NCBI RefSeq assembly: GCF_013167895.1
Contig: NZ_BLWC01000001.1
Coordinates: 3,844,001-3,908,000 of the forward strand
Reading direction: 5' to 3'
Source: Streptomyces fulvorobeus
GTDB lineage: Bacteria > Actinomycetota > Actinomycetes > Streptomycetales > Streptomycetaceae
DNA: 64,000 bases
Shown: positions 46,236 to 54,616 of the stretch, one piece after another
How positions within the stretch are numbered: the stretch's first letter is position 1
Layout: the number at the start of each line of letters is the position of its first letter
Made by a program: the position numbers and the translations under genes
Notes under the pieces: model-generated
Database searches by the model: none
What the model saw: the letters and a program-made list of their open reading frames with translations, nothing else
Told to the model about the DNA's origin: nothing

Positions 46236-47891
46236 TCACGGCGCCCCGGGGGTCAGCTCCCTCTCCATGGCCGACCGCAGGCGCAACGTGGAGACCAGAC
46301 GCTGGAACGCCTCCGACCAGTAGCCCCCCGCACCGGGTGCGGCGCCCTCCGGCTCGTCGGGGGTGGCGGTGAGGACTTCGAGCCGGTCCGCCTCGGCCGG
46401 GTCCAGGCAGCGCTCCGCGAGGCCCATGACCCCGCTGAAGCTCCACGGGTAGCTCCCGGCGTCCCGGGCTATGTCCAGGGCGTCGACCACCGAGCGCCCG
46501 AGCGGCTCCGCCCAGGGCACCGCACACACACCGAGCAGCTGGAACGCCTCCGACAGCCCGTGCGCGGCGATGAAGTCGGCCACCCACACGGCCCGTTCCG
46601 CACCGGGCAAGGTGGCGAGGAGTTTCGCCCGCTCGGCGAGCGAGGCCGTCCCGGGCCCGTTCGCCGGGGGTGTCGAGGGGGTGCCGAGCAGTGCGCGGGC
46701 CCACTCCGGGTCCCGTTGCCGTACGGCGGCACGGCACCAGGCCGCGTGCAGTTCCTCGGTCCAGCCGTCGGCGACGGGCAGTCCGACGATCTCCTGCGCG
46801 GAGCGTCCGCCGAACCGGTCCCGCCAGATGGCCAGCGGGGTGGCCTCCACCAACTGGCCGAGCCACCACGACCGTTCGCCCCGCCCCGCCGGAGGCACGG
46901 GCACGATGCCGTCCCGCTGCATCGACGCGTCGCATTCGTGCGGGGCCTCCACGGCGATGGACGCGGCGCCGCCCGTGCGGTCGGGGTTCACACAGGACAC
47001 GGCGCGCGCGGCCATGCGCTCGGCGAGGGCCGAACCCGGCAGCGCGGACAGCAGCTCGGCCGCGGTCGCCCGGACATTGCGGCTGCGGTCGGTCAGGGCC
47101 TCCTCCAGAAAGCCCTCGTCGGCGCCGGAGAGGCCGGTCCGCAGCGAGTCGACGAACATCAGCCGGTCCTCCGCGCGCTCCGTGGACCACGTGGTGGAGA
47201 GCAGGGCGAGCGCGGCGGCGGGCTCCCGCCGCCGTACCGCCACGAGGAGCGCGACCCGTTCGGCGAACAGGCCCTCCTCCCACAGGCGCCGCGCCGCGTC
47301 CGGGTCCGTCGTATCGGACGGGAGCGAGCCGCCCGGAGCGCCGCGGAGCGCGAACTTCCACTCCGGGTTCATCGCGGCCAGCCACAGCCCGCGCGGTCCC
47401 GCGAAGCCCAGGACGTGCGCCCGCAGGTCGGTGCGCGCCCGCGCCGCGTCCAGCAGGGCGGGCAGGAGGACCGAGGGTGCCCGGAAGCCGTGCCGGTTGG
47501 CCGAGGCGAGCCACTGCGGAAGCAGCTCCGTGAGGTCGGGAGCCGTGCCGCGCCGCCCGCTGCCCCCGGACGGTGCCGAGCGGTCGGCGAGCAGATGGCC
47601 GAGTCTGTGCCGGGCGGCGGCGGGGAGCGGCGGGCGCGGGTCGGCGGGCGCGCGTTCCGGCCGTTCGGCCGCCTCGGCGGGCAGCAGCCCGGCTCGGTGG
47701 CGCACGGTACGAAGCGCCGCCTCGTCCAGCAGGGCGACCGGTCCCTCGCGGCCCCCGGGCCCGGGGGCCGGTGGTCTGCGGTCGGTGCCGAGCAGCGCCG
47801 AGGTGACGAGCTCCTCCCACGGGGTCGTCGTGGTCGTGCGCTGCACGGCCGTCCCGGTGGTGGTGCCGGTGGGCGTACGGGGTGAGGTCAT
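46236..47891 (-). CDS. DUF5691 family protein
   Basis: 551-residue protein of unknown function, helix-rich throughout, with HEAT-like helical repeats suggested by the regular Leu/Ala spacing (EALTDRSRNVRATAAELLSALPGSALAERMAARAV). The N-terminus WEELVTSALLGTDRRPP is the family hallmark. No membrane span or nuclease motif. It follows the SWIM gene on the same strand, 155 bases away, across a palindrome and a short G-rich repeat. In actinomycetes this family sits with the SWIM, MoxR AAA, DUF5682 and VWA genes found here, so it is probably an adaptor in that cassette. Confidence 0.85.
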   Translation of the reverse strand: MTSPRTPTGTTTGTAVQRTTTTTPWEELVTSALLGTDRRPPAPGPGGREGPVALLDEAALRTVRHRAGLLPAEAAERPERAPADPRPPLPAAARHRLGHLLADRSAPSGGSGRRGTAPDLTELLPQWLASANRHGFRAPSVLLPALLDAARARTDLRAHVLGFAGPRGLWLAAMNPEWKFALRGAPGGSLPSDTTDPDAARRLWEEGLFAERVALLVAVRRREPAAALALLSTTWSTERAEDRLMFVDSLRTGLSGADEGFLEEALTDRSRNVRATAAELLSALPGSALAERMAARAVSCVNPDRTGGAASIAVEAPHECDASMQRDGIVPVPPAGRGERSWWLGQLVEATPLAIWRDRFGGRSAQEIVGLPVADGWTEELHAAWCRAAVRQRDPEWARALLGTPSTPPANGPGTASLAERAKLLATLPGAERAVWVADFIAAHGLSEAFQLLGVCAVPWAEPLGRSVVDALDIARDAGSYPWSFSGVMGLAERCLDPAEADRLEVLTATPDEPEGAAPGAGGYWSEAFQRLVSTLRLRSAMERELTPGAP

Positions 47892-47938
47892 CGGTCCCGT
47901 CCTGGGTCGGGGAGTGTCGAGGGGGCTAGCGGAGCGGC

Positions 47939-47958
47939 GGAGCCGGATATCCGGCTCC
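47939..47958. promoter_or_regulatory. Perfect 20-base palindrome before DUF5691 gene
   Basis: GGAGCCGGAT followed by ATCCGGCTCC, 48 bases upstream of the DUF5691 start. It could be an operator or a hairpin between the SWIM and DUF5691 genes. Confidence 0.5.
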
Positions 47959-47973
47959 CGGGTGCAGAGAATT

Positions 47974-48018
47974 CCGGGGTGCCGGGGTGCCGGGGTGGCA
48001 GGGGTTGCAGGGGTGCGG
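47974..48018. repeat. G-rich short tandem repeat
   Basis: Five imperfect copies of an 8-9-base unit like GCCGGGGT in the SWIM-DUF5691 gap. Slippage-prone and able to fold into G-rich structures. Confidence 0.6.
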
Positions 48019-48046
48019 GCGGCGCAGGGTCCCGGGGCCGCCCGCG

Positions 48047-49432
48047 TCACACGAGCGGGACGGGCCGCCCGTCATGGTCGTCGTCCTCGCCCGTGGCCCA
48101 GGCGGCGAGCGGGTCGAAGCCGCGGTGTCCGCAGGTGCCGAACACCGTGACGGGTCCGCCGCCCGACAGGGCGACGAGCTTCCACAGCCCCGGCCCGGAC
48201 AGCGAGGACGGTGCGAGGGGAAGGGCCGAAGTGCCATCCGCGTCGGTCAGTTGCCAACCGCCGCTGGACGGCGTGGGTATGACATCGCGCAGCGTCACCG
48301 GCCAGGAATCGAGCCAGGGGTCCTCGCACAGCGCGTGCCCGTAGGCCGCGAGCGCTGCCCGGGTCGGCCCCCCGGCAGGCGGCGTACCCGGTGTGGCGGG
48401 CGGATCGAACTGCCGCCCCAGCTCGGCCCGGGGCTGCCCACCGCCCGGAAACGGCGTGAGCTCGGCGTCGACCGTCAGGCCCACCGGCATCGCCTGGCCC
48501 GGGGAGCGCCCTGCCGCTCCGAAGGAGAGCAGCAGCGCGGTGCGCCCCGACTCCTTTCCGTACAGCCAGATGCGGCGGGTGACGATCTTGCCGTCCGGTG
48601 TGTCGTACTGGGCGAGGACCAGCCAGTGGTCACGGACGGGCGCTCCGTCGGCTGCGGCGGTCAGCCCCACCCGCGTACGGACGGTCGCGGCCAGCGGGTC
48701 GGGGAGCCGGTCGACGCCCAGCCAGGCGGTGTCCAGCAGGTGGAGCAGCGCGCACTCCTCCAGCAGTCGCGCCGGCCAGCCGGGCCCGGAGGCGGGTATC
48801 GCGCCCAACTCCCGCACGCGGGCGGCCAGTCCCGGGGCCTGGGCGTCGACCATGCGGGCCGCCGTCTCCTCCCACAGCCCGTACCCCGCCTGATCGGCCG
48901 AGGCGAGACCGCCGCGCAGCAGATCCGCGAGGCGCTGCTCCAACTCCCGGGCGCCCCCGGTGATCCGCGCCGCCCGGCGCTCGGCACGCCGCCTCGCCGC
49001 CTCCGGGTCGGCCGGGCCGGGAGCCGCGTCGGCGCCGGGCTGCTCCACCGCGCGCCTGCGGCGGCCCTCCAGCCACTCCCGCGCCCAGTCCGGCGCCTCG
49101 CCCGGCGGGACGGCCGCGTCGTCGGACGCCTGGAGCAGCAGCAGCCCCAGCGCGTGCTTGCACGGGAACTTACGGCTCGGGCAACTGCACCGGTAGGCGG
49201 GCCCCGCCGTGTCGATCACCGTCCGGTACGGCTTGCTGCCACTGCCCTTGCACAGCCCCCACACCTCGCCTGCCGGGCCGTGGCCCGCCCCGGACCACGG
49301 CCCGGCCGAGGCGAGTCTGGCCCCCGCCTTGCGTGATGCCTCGTCAGGAGCCAGGGCCTGTACCTGCTCCACCGTCCAGCGCGCCACCGGACCAGCGGTG
49401 CGCGAGGGTTCTCCCCCGTGAGATAGCAGCAT
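48047..49432 (-). CDS. SWIM zinc finger domain protein
   Basis: 461-residue protein. The SWIM zinc motif CxCxnCxH is visible near residue 80: YRCSCPSRKFPCKHALGLLLL. The remainder is helix-rich with many Arg/Ala residues (residues 130-200) and a beta-rich C-terminus ending LAAWATGEDDDHDGRPVPLV. SWIM domains bind DNA or proteins; this family is found with MoxR AAA and VWA genes. ATG 49432 is chosen because a PafBC/RecA-NDp-like promoter ends seven bases upstream, so the mRNA would be leaderless; a GTG at 49462 would place the start inside that promoter. It is divergent from the AAA gene. Confidence 0.9.
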   Translation of the reverse strand: MLLSHGGEPSRTAGPVARWTVEQVQALAPDEASRKAGARLASAGPWSGAGHGPAGEVWGLCKGSGSKPYRTVIDTAGPAYRCSCPSRKFPCKHALGLLLLQASDDAAVPPGEAPDWAREWLEGRRRRAVEQPGADAAPGPADPEAARRRAERRAARITGGARELEQRLADLLRGGLASADQAGYGLWEETAARMVDAQAPGLAARVRELGAIPASGPGWPARLLEECALLHLLDTAWLGVDRLPDPLAATVRTRVGLTAAADGAPVRDHWLVLAQYDTPDGKIVTRRIWLYGKESGRTALLLSFGAAGRSPGQAMPVGLTVDAELTPFPGGGQPRAELGRQFDPPATPGTPPAGGPTRAALAAYGHALCEDPWLDSWPVTLRDVIPTPSSGGWQLTDADGTSALPLAPSSLSGPGLWKLVALSGGGPVTVFGTCGHRGFDPLAAWATGEDDDHDGRPVPLV

Positions 49433-49439
49433 GGGAACG

Positions 49440-49462
49440 ACGGTAGGGCGCACCACTGACAA
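49440..49462 (-). promoter_or_regulatory. PafBC/RecA-NDp-type promoter of the SWIM gene
   Basis: TTGTCAGTG (49462-49454), 8 bases, TACCGT (49445-49440), matching the actinobacterial DNA-damage promoter motif tTGTCRGTG-N8-TAnnnT. The -10 box ends seven bases before the ATG at 49432, implying a leaderless start. Confidence 0.75.
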
Positions 49463-49499
49463 TCGCGTCTGACCTGCGGTGGAACCCGATTGTCAGTGG
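49453..49499. promoter_or_regulatory. Inverted repeat holding two outward -35 boxes
   Basis: Perfect 13-base arms CCACTGACAATCG and CGATTGTCAGTGG with a 21-base spacer, centred between divergent SWIM and AAA genes. Each arm contains a TTGTCAGTG element pointing outwards. Confidence 0.85.
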
Positions 49500-49512
49500 C
49501 ATGGTGCACGGT
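49490..49512 (+). promoter_or_regulatory. Weaker PafBC-like promoter of the AAA operon
   Basis: TTGTCAGTG (49490-49498), 8 bases, CACGGT (49507-49512). The -10 differs from TAnnnT at one defined position, so this side is weaker than the SWIM side; the AAA gene also has a normal Shine-Dalgarno. Confidence 0.5.
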
Positions 49513-49550
49513 GGGAACCACACCGGGCCGAACGATCTGGAGGGGGATCC

Positions 49551-50663
49551 ATGACCGTGTCCGCAACCACCGCCACCGTCGCGAGCGAGGCTCTGCGACC
49601 GCATGCCGAGGACGCTTTCGCCGACGAGCTGAAGGCGCTCGCCGCCGCCGACGACCGGCCGAGGCCGGTCCGTTGGAAGCTCTCACCCTGGGCCGTGTCG
49701 ACCTATCTGCTCGGCGGCACGCTCCCCGACGGGACGGTGATCACCCCGAAGTACGTGGGACCGCGCCGCCTCGTCGAGGTAGCCGTCACGACGCTCGCCA
49801 CCGATCGGGCCCTGCTGCTCCTCGGTGTGCCGGGCACCGCCAAGACCTGGGTGTCCGAGCATCTCGCCGCCGCCGTGAGCGGCGATTCGACCCTGCTCGT
49901 CCAGGGCACGGCGGGCACGCCGGAGGAGGCCGTCCGCTACGGGTGGAACTACGCGCGGCTGCTGGCCCACGGGCCCAGCCGGGACGCGCTGGTCCCCAGC
50001 CCCGTCATGCGGGCCATGTCCGAAGGCATGACCGCCCGGGTCGAGGAACTGACCCGCATCCCCGCCGACGTGCAGGACGCGCTCATCACGATCCTGTCGG
50101 AGAAGACGCTCCCCATACCGGAGCTGGGACAGGAGGTCCAGGCCGTCCGCGGTTTCAACCTCATCGCCACGGCCAACGACCGCGACCGAGGGGTCAACGA
50201 ACTCTCCAGCGCGCTGCGGCGCCGCTTCAACACCGTCGTCCTGCCGCTCCCGGCCACTCCTGACGACGAGGTGGACATCGTGTCCCGCCGCGTCGACCAG
50301 ATCGGCAGCTCCCTCGACCTGCCGGCCGCCCCGGACGGGCTGGCCGAGATCCGCCGCGTGGTCACCGTCTTCCGGGAGCTGCGCAACGGTGTCACCACCG
50401 ACGGCCGCACCAAGCTCAAGTCGCCCTCGGGGACGCTGTCCACGGCAGAGGCCATCTCCGTCGTCACCAACGGGCTGGCGCTCGCCGCCCACTTCGGCGA
50501 CGGCATCCTGCGTCCGGGCGACGTGGCGGCGGGCATCCTGGGCGCGGTGGTCCGCGACCCGGCAGCCGACCGGGTGGTGTGGCAGGAGTACCTGGAGACG
50601 GTCGTCCGGGAGCGGGACGGCTGGAAGGACTTCTACCGTGCCTGCCGTGAGGTCTCCGCATGA
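49551..50663 (+). CDS. MoxR-type AAA ATPase
   Basis: 370-residue AAA+ chaperone-like ATPase. Walker A GVPGTAKTWVSEHL, Walker B region ARVEELTRIPADVQDALITILSEK (Glu-Glu where Asp-Glu is usual), sensor 1 NLIATANDRDRGVNELSSALRRRFN, and the helical lid. MoxR proteins remodel or load metals into partners, most often VWA-domain proteins, and a VWA gene is two genes downstream. ATG 49551 follows GGAGGGGG. It starts an operon with DUF5682 (ATGA overlap) and VWA (overlap), so all three are translationally coupled. Confidence 0.93.
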   Translation: MTVSATTATVASEALRPHAEDAFADELKALAAADDRPRPVRWKLSPWAVSTYLLGGTLPDGTVITPKYVGPRRLVEVAVTTLATDRALLLLGVPGTAKTWVSEHLAAAVSGDSTLLVQGTAGTPEEAVRYGWNYARLLAHGPSRDALVPSPVMRAMSEGMTARVEELTRIPADVQDALITILSEKTLPIPELGQEVQAVRGFNLIATANDRDRGVNELSSALRRRFNTVVLPLPATPDDEVDIVSRRVDQIGSSLDLPAAPDGLAEIRRVVTVFRELRNGVTTDGRTKLKSPSGTLSTAEAISVVTNGLALAAHFGDGILRPGDVAAGILGAVVRDPAADRVVWQEYLETVVRERDGWKDFYRACREVSA

Positions 50664-52996
50664 CGGGGGCCACCGCCTCGGCGGGGCCGCTGCTGCTGGG
50701 GGTGCGTCACCACGGCCCCGGCTCCGCCCGCGCGGTCCTGGCCGCACTGGAGGCCGCGCGGCCGCGGGTCGTCCTCATCGAAGGCCCGCCCGAGGGCGAC
50801 GCGTTGCTGCCGCTCGCCGCCGACGAGCGGATGAAGCCGCCCGTCGCGCTGCTCGCCCACGCGGTGGACGATCCGGGGCGGGCCGCGTTCTGGCCGATGG
50901 CCGCGTTCTCGCCCGAATGGGTCGCGATCCGCTGGGCGCTCGCACACGAGGTACCCGCGCGCTTCATCGACCTCCCCGCCACCCACTCCCTGGCGCTCAC
51001 CGAGCCCGGGACCGACGAGCCGCCGGGTTCGCCCGCCGTCGACCCGATCGGTGTACTGGCCGGGACCGCCGGATACGACGACCCCGAGCGCTGGTGGGAA
51101 GACGTCGTGGAGCACCGGGCCCCGGAGGGCGGCGGTGCGGCCGGCCCGCTGGCCGCGTTCGCCGCGCTCGCCGAGGCCATGACCGCCCTGCGTGAGGCGT
51201 ACGGGGACGGCGGCCACCCCAGGGACGCCGTCCGCGAGGCGTACATGCGTATCCAACTGCGGACCGCGCGGAAGGAGTTCGGCGACGACATCGCCGTCGT
51301 GTGCGGCGCCTGGCACGTCCCCGCACTCGCCGCGAGGACCACGCTCGCCGCCGACAGGGCACTCCTCAAGGGGGTCCCGAAGGTCAGAACGGAACTGACC
51401 TGGGTGCCCTGGACCCACCGCAGGCTCGCCCGGCACAGCGGGTACGGCGCGGGGATCGACTCACCCGGCTGGTACGGGCACCTCTTCGACGCCCCCGACC
51501 GGCCGGTCGAGAGGTGGATGACGAAGGTCGCCGGACTCCTGCGCGACGAGGACCGGTTCATCTCCTCCGCCCACGTCATCGAGGCCGTCCGGCTCGCCGG
51601 AGGTCTGGCGGCCGTGCGGGGCCGCCCGCTCCCCGGCCTGACCGAGACGACCGACGCGATCCGGGCCGTGATGTGCGAGGGCTCCGATGTGCCCCTGGCC
51701 CTCGTGCACGACAGGCTCGTCGTCGGCGAGACGCTCGGAGAGGTACCGGACAGCGCCCCGGCCGTCCCGCTGCAACGCGATCTGAACCGGCAGCAGCGGA
51801 CCCTCCGGCTGAAGCCGGAGGCGTCCGAGCGCGAGGTGGAGCTCGACCTCCGCAAGGAGACCGACGCGGCCCGCAGCAGGCTCCTGCACCGGCTCCGCCT
51901 CCTCGGCATCGGCTGGGGCGACCGTGCCGCGGGCCGGGGGAGCACCGGCACCTTCCGGGAGACCTGGCGGCTGCGCTGGGAGCCGGAACTGCACGTACGG
52001 GTCGCGGAGGCGGGGGTCTGGGGAACCACCGTGCTCTCCGCCGCGACTGCGAAGGCCGAAGCGGAAGCAGTCTCGGCCACCGGACTCGCGGAGGTCACCG
52101 CGCTCGCGGAGCGCTGCCTCCTCGCCGAACTGGCCGACGCGCTCCCCGTCGTCATGAAGGCCCTCGCCGACCGGGCGGCCCTGGACGCCGACGTCAGCCA
52201 CCTGGCCGAGGCGCTGCCGGCCCTCGCCCGCTCCCTGCGGTACGGGGACGTACGGGCCACGGACACGGCCTCGCTCGGAGCGGTCGCCGCGGGGCTCGCC
52301 GAGCGGATCTGTGTCGGCCTGCCCCCGGCCTGCACGGGTCTGGACAGCGACGGGGCCGAGGAGCTGCGCCTTCGCATCGACGGCGTGCACACCGCGGTCG
52401 GGCTGCTCTCCGGAGCCGTGCCGGCGGACGGACTGCGCGAGCGCTGGGCGGCCGTGCTGGGCAGACTGGCCGCCAGGGACACCGTCGCCGGCGTCATCCG
52501 GGGCCGCGCCACCCGGCTCCTGCTCGACGAAGGACAGCTCACCCAGGACGAGGCGGCGCGGCTCATGGGCCTCGCGCTCTCACCCGGCACGGCTCCCACC
52601 GACGCCGCGGCGTGGATCGAGGGCTTCGTCGGCGGAGCGGCCGGCGGCGGCATGCTGCTCGTCCACGACGAGCGGCTGCTGGGTCTGATCGACGCCTGGC
52701 TGACCGGCGTGCGCGCGTCGGCCTTCACGGATGTGCTGCCCCTGCTGCGGCGCACCTTCTCGGCCTACGAACCGGGGGTCCGGCGCACCCTGGGCGAGCT
52801 CGTGCGCCGGGGCCCGGACCCCGGGGGACCGCACCGGGGTACCGGGGAGGCGTCCCCGTCCGGCTTCGGACCGGGACGTGACGAGCCGAGGGCGGACGCG
52901 GTGGTGCCGGTGCTCCGCCTCCTGCTCGGTCTCGACCCCGCGCCCGAGCCCGCCCCACACGACCACACCGACCGACCGCTGGGGGCGACGGCATGA
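50660..52996 (+). CDS. DUF5682 family protein
   Basis: 778-residue protein of unknown function. The N-terminus LLLGVRHHGPGSARAVLAALEAARPRVVLIEGPPEGDALL resembles the EreA/ChaN/TraB-like hydrolase fold, where an N-terminal HH pair and a following Glu act in catalysis; this is inference. A second conserved block, DDIAVVCGAWHVPAL, supplies another His. The C-terminal half is helix-rich. It overlaps the AAA gene and the VWA gene by four bases each (ATGA), so it is a coupled middle member of the operon and probably the effector or substrate handled by the MoxR-VWA pair. Confidence 0.88.
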   Translation: MTGATASAGPLLLGVRHHGPGSARAVLAALEAARPRVVLIEGPPEGDALLPLAADERMKPPVALLAHAVDDPGRAAFWPMAAFSPEWVAIRWALAHEVPARFIDLPATHSLALTEPGTDEPPGSPAVDPIGVLAGTAGYDDPERWWEDVVEHRAPEGGGAAGPLAAFAALAEAMTALREAYGDGGHPRDAVREAYMRIQLRTARKEFGDDIAVVCGAWHVPALAARTTLAADRALLKGVPKVRTELTWVPWTHRRLARHSGYGAGIDSPGWYGHLFDAPDRPVERWMTKVAGLLRDEDRFISSAHVIEAVRLAGGLAAVRGRPLPGLTETTDAIRAVMCEGSDVPLALVHDRLVVGETLGEVPDSAPAVPLQRDLNRQQRTLRLKPEASEREVELDLRKETDAARSRLLHRLRLLGIGWGDRAAGRGSTGTFRETWRLRWEPELHVRVAEAGVWGTTVLSAATAKAEAEAVSATGLAEVTALAERCLLAELADALPVVMKALADRAALDADVSHLAEALPALARSLRYGDVRATDTASLGAVAAGLAERICVGLPPACTGLDSDGAEELRLRIDGVHTAVGLLSGAVPADGLRERWAAVLGRLAARDTVAGVIRGRATRLLLDEGQLTQDEAARLMGLALSPGTAPTDAAAWIEGFVGGAAGGGMLLVHDERLLGLIDAWLTGVRASAFTDVLPLLRRTFSAYEPGVRRTLGELVRRGPDPGGPHRGTGEASPSGFGPGRDEPRADAVVPVLRLLLGLDPAPEPAPHDHTDRPLGATA

Positions 52997-54230
52997 CGAC
53001 CCGCACCACGACCACGAGCGAACCGCAGAGGCCGCAGGAGGAGCCGCCCACCGGGACGTCCGCCCAGGACGAACGGCTGCGGCGCTGGCGGATGGTCCTC
53101 GGGGCCGACAGCGCCGAGAGCACGGGCCGCGCCCTCACGGGCCGTGACGCCGCGATGGACGGCGCCCTCGCCGCGCTGTACGGCGGGGCAGGCCCACCGG
53201 CCGGAAGGGCTCGGAGCGCTCGGCAGGACTCGGCGCGTCCGCTCCGTCCGTGGCCCGCTGGCTCGGCGACATCCGTACGTACTTCCCCAGTTCCGTCGTC
53301 CAGGTCATGCAGCGTGACGCGATCGACCGGCTCGGCCTCTCGGCGCTGCTGCTCGAACCGGAGATGCTGGAGGCCGTCGAGGCGGACGTCCATCTGGTCG
53401 GCACCCTGCTCTCGCTCAACAAGGCCATGCCCGAGACGACGAAGGAGACCGCACGAGCCGTCGTGCGCAAGGTCGTCGAGGACCTGGAGGCGCGGATCTC
53501 CACCCGCACCAAGGCGACTCTGACCGGAGCGCTGGACCGCTCGGCGAGGATCAGCCGACCACGCCACCGGGACATCGACTGGGACCGGACCATCCGGGCC
53601 AACCTCAAGCACTACCTGCCCATCCCGGGGAAGGACGGCGCCGGCACGGTCATACCCGAACGGCTCATCGGGTACGGGCGCGCGTCCCGTGCCGTGAAGA
53701 AGGACGTCATCCTCTGCATAGACCAGTCGGGCTCCATGGCGGCGTCCGTCGTCTACGCGTCGGTGTTCGGGGCGGTGCTGGCCTCCATGCGCACCCTCGA
53801 CACCCGGCTCGTCGTCTTCGACACCGCCGTCGTCGACCTCACCGACCAGCTGGACGACCCGGTCGACGTCCTCTTCGGCACCCAGCTCGGCGGGGGCACG
53901 GACATCAACCGGGCGCTGGCGTACTGCCAGTCGAAGATCACGCGTCCCGCCGACACCGTCGTCGTCCTCATCAGCGACCTCTACGAGGGCGGTATCCGCG
54001 ACGAGATGCTCAAGCGCGTCGCGGCCATGAAGGCGTCCGGGGTGCAGTTCGTGACGCTGCTCGCGCTGTCCGACGAGGGAGCGCCCGCGTACGACCGGGA
54101 CCATGCCGCCGCGCTCGGCGCACTGGGCGCGCCCGCGTTCGCCTGCACCCCCGATCTCTTCCCGGACATCATGGCGGCGGCGATCGAGAAACGTCCTCTG
54201 CCCGTACCCGACAAGGAGGCGCATTCATAG
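52993..54230 (+). CDS. VWA domain protein, MoxR partner (apparent frameshift)
   Basis: About 412 residues after correction. C-terminal von Willebrand factor A domain with complete metal site: DxSxS in ILCIDQSGSMAAS, Thr in LGGGTDINRAL and Asp in VVLISDLYEGG. N-terminal helical region including VARWLGDIRTYFPSSVVQVMQRDAIDRLGL. The frame breaks at the G run 53185-53188; one extra G reads LYGGGRPTGRKGSERSAGLGASAPSVARW and joins both parts. It overlaps DUF5682 by four bases. In this family the VWA protein binds the MoxR ATPase and delivers a metal-dependent activity. Confidence 0.9.
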
Positions 54231-54421
54231 CGGCGCCCCGCGTGACGCGCATGGTCACCACCGCGCTCCGTACGGCGGACGGCCGCCGCGGCGGACGCCG
54301 TGACCGCTCCGGCGCACCAGCTTCCCGGGAGCTGATCCGGAAGCCGGGCTCCGGGACCGGCTCCCCGTACGCGCCTGTCACCCGCCGTTCCGTCCACCGT
54401 GAACCGGCCGGAGGGGCGATC

Positions 54422-54437
54422 TGTGACAGTTATCACC
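54422..54437. promoter_or_regulatory. Crp-like site upstream of sucC
   Basis: TGTGA-CAGTTA-TCACC matches the general CRP/FNR consensus TGTGA-N6-TCACA in nine of ten defined bases. It lies 180 bases before the sucC GTG. The 386-base gap (54231-54616) holds no gene. Confidence 0.4.
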
Positions 54438-54616
54438 GCCCAGGTGTGATCCGCGATTTAGGGTCCTGCGGAGCACGGAGATAACCTGCGGGATGGACAT
54501 GCCGCGTACTCGGACACCGTGTGCGCCTCCCTGGTGACAGCGCAGTCACGTTGCCCTTCGCGGCACTGCCCACGCAGAAGAACGAACCGCGAGACCACTA
54601 AAAGGGACGGACGCGC

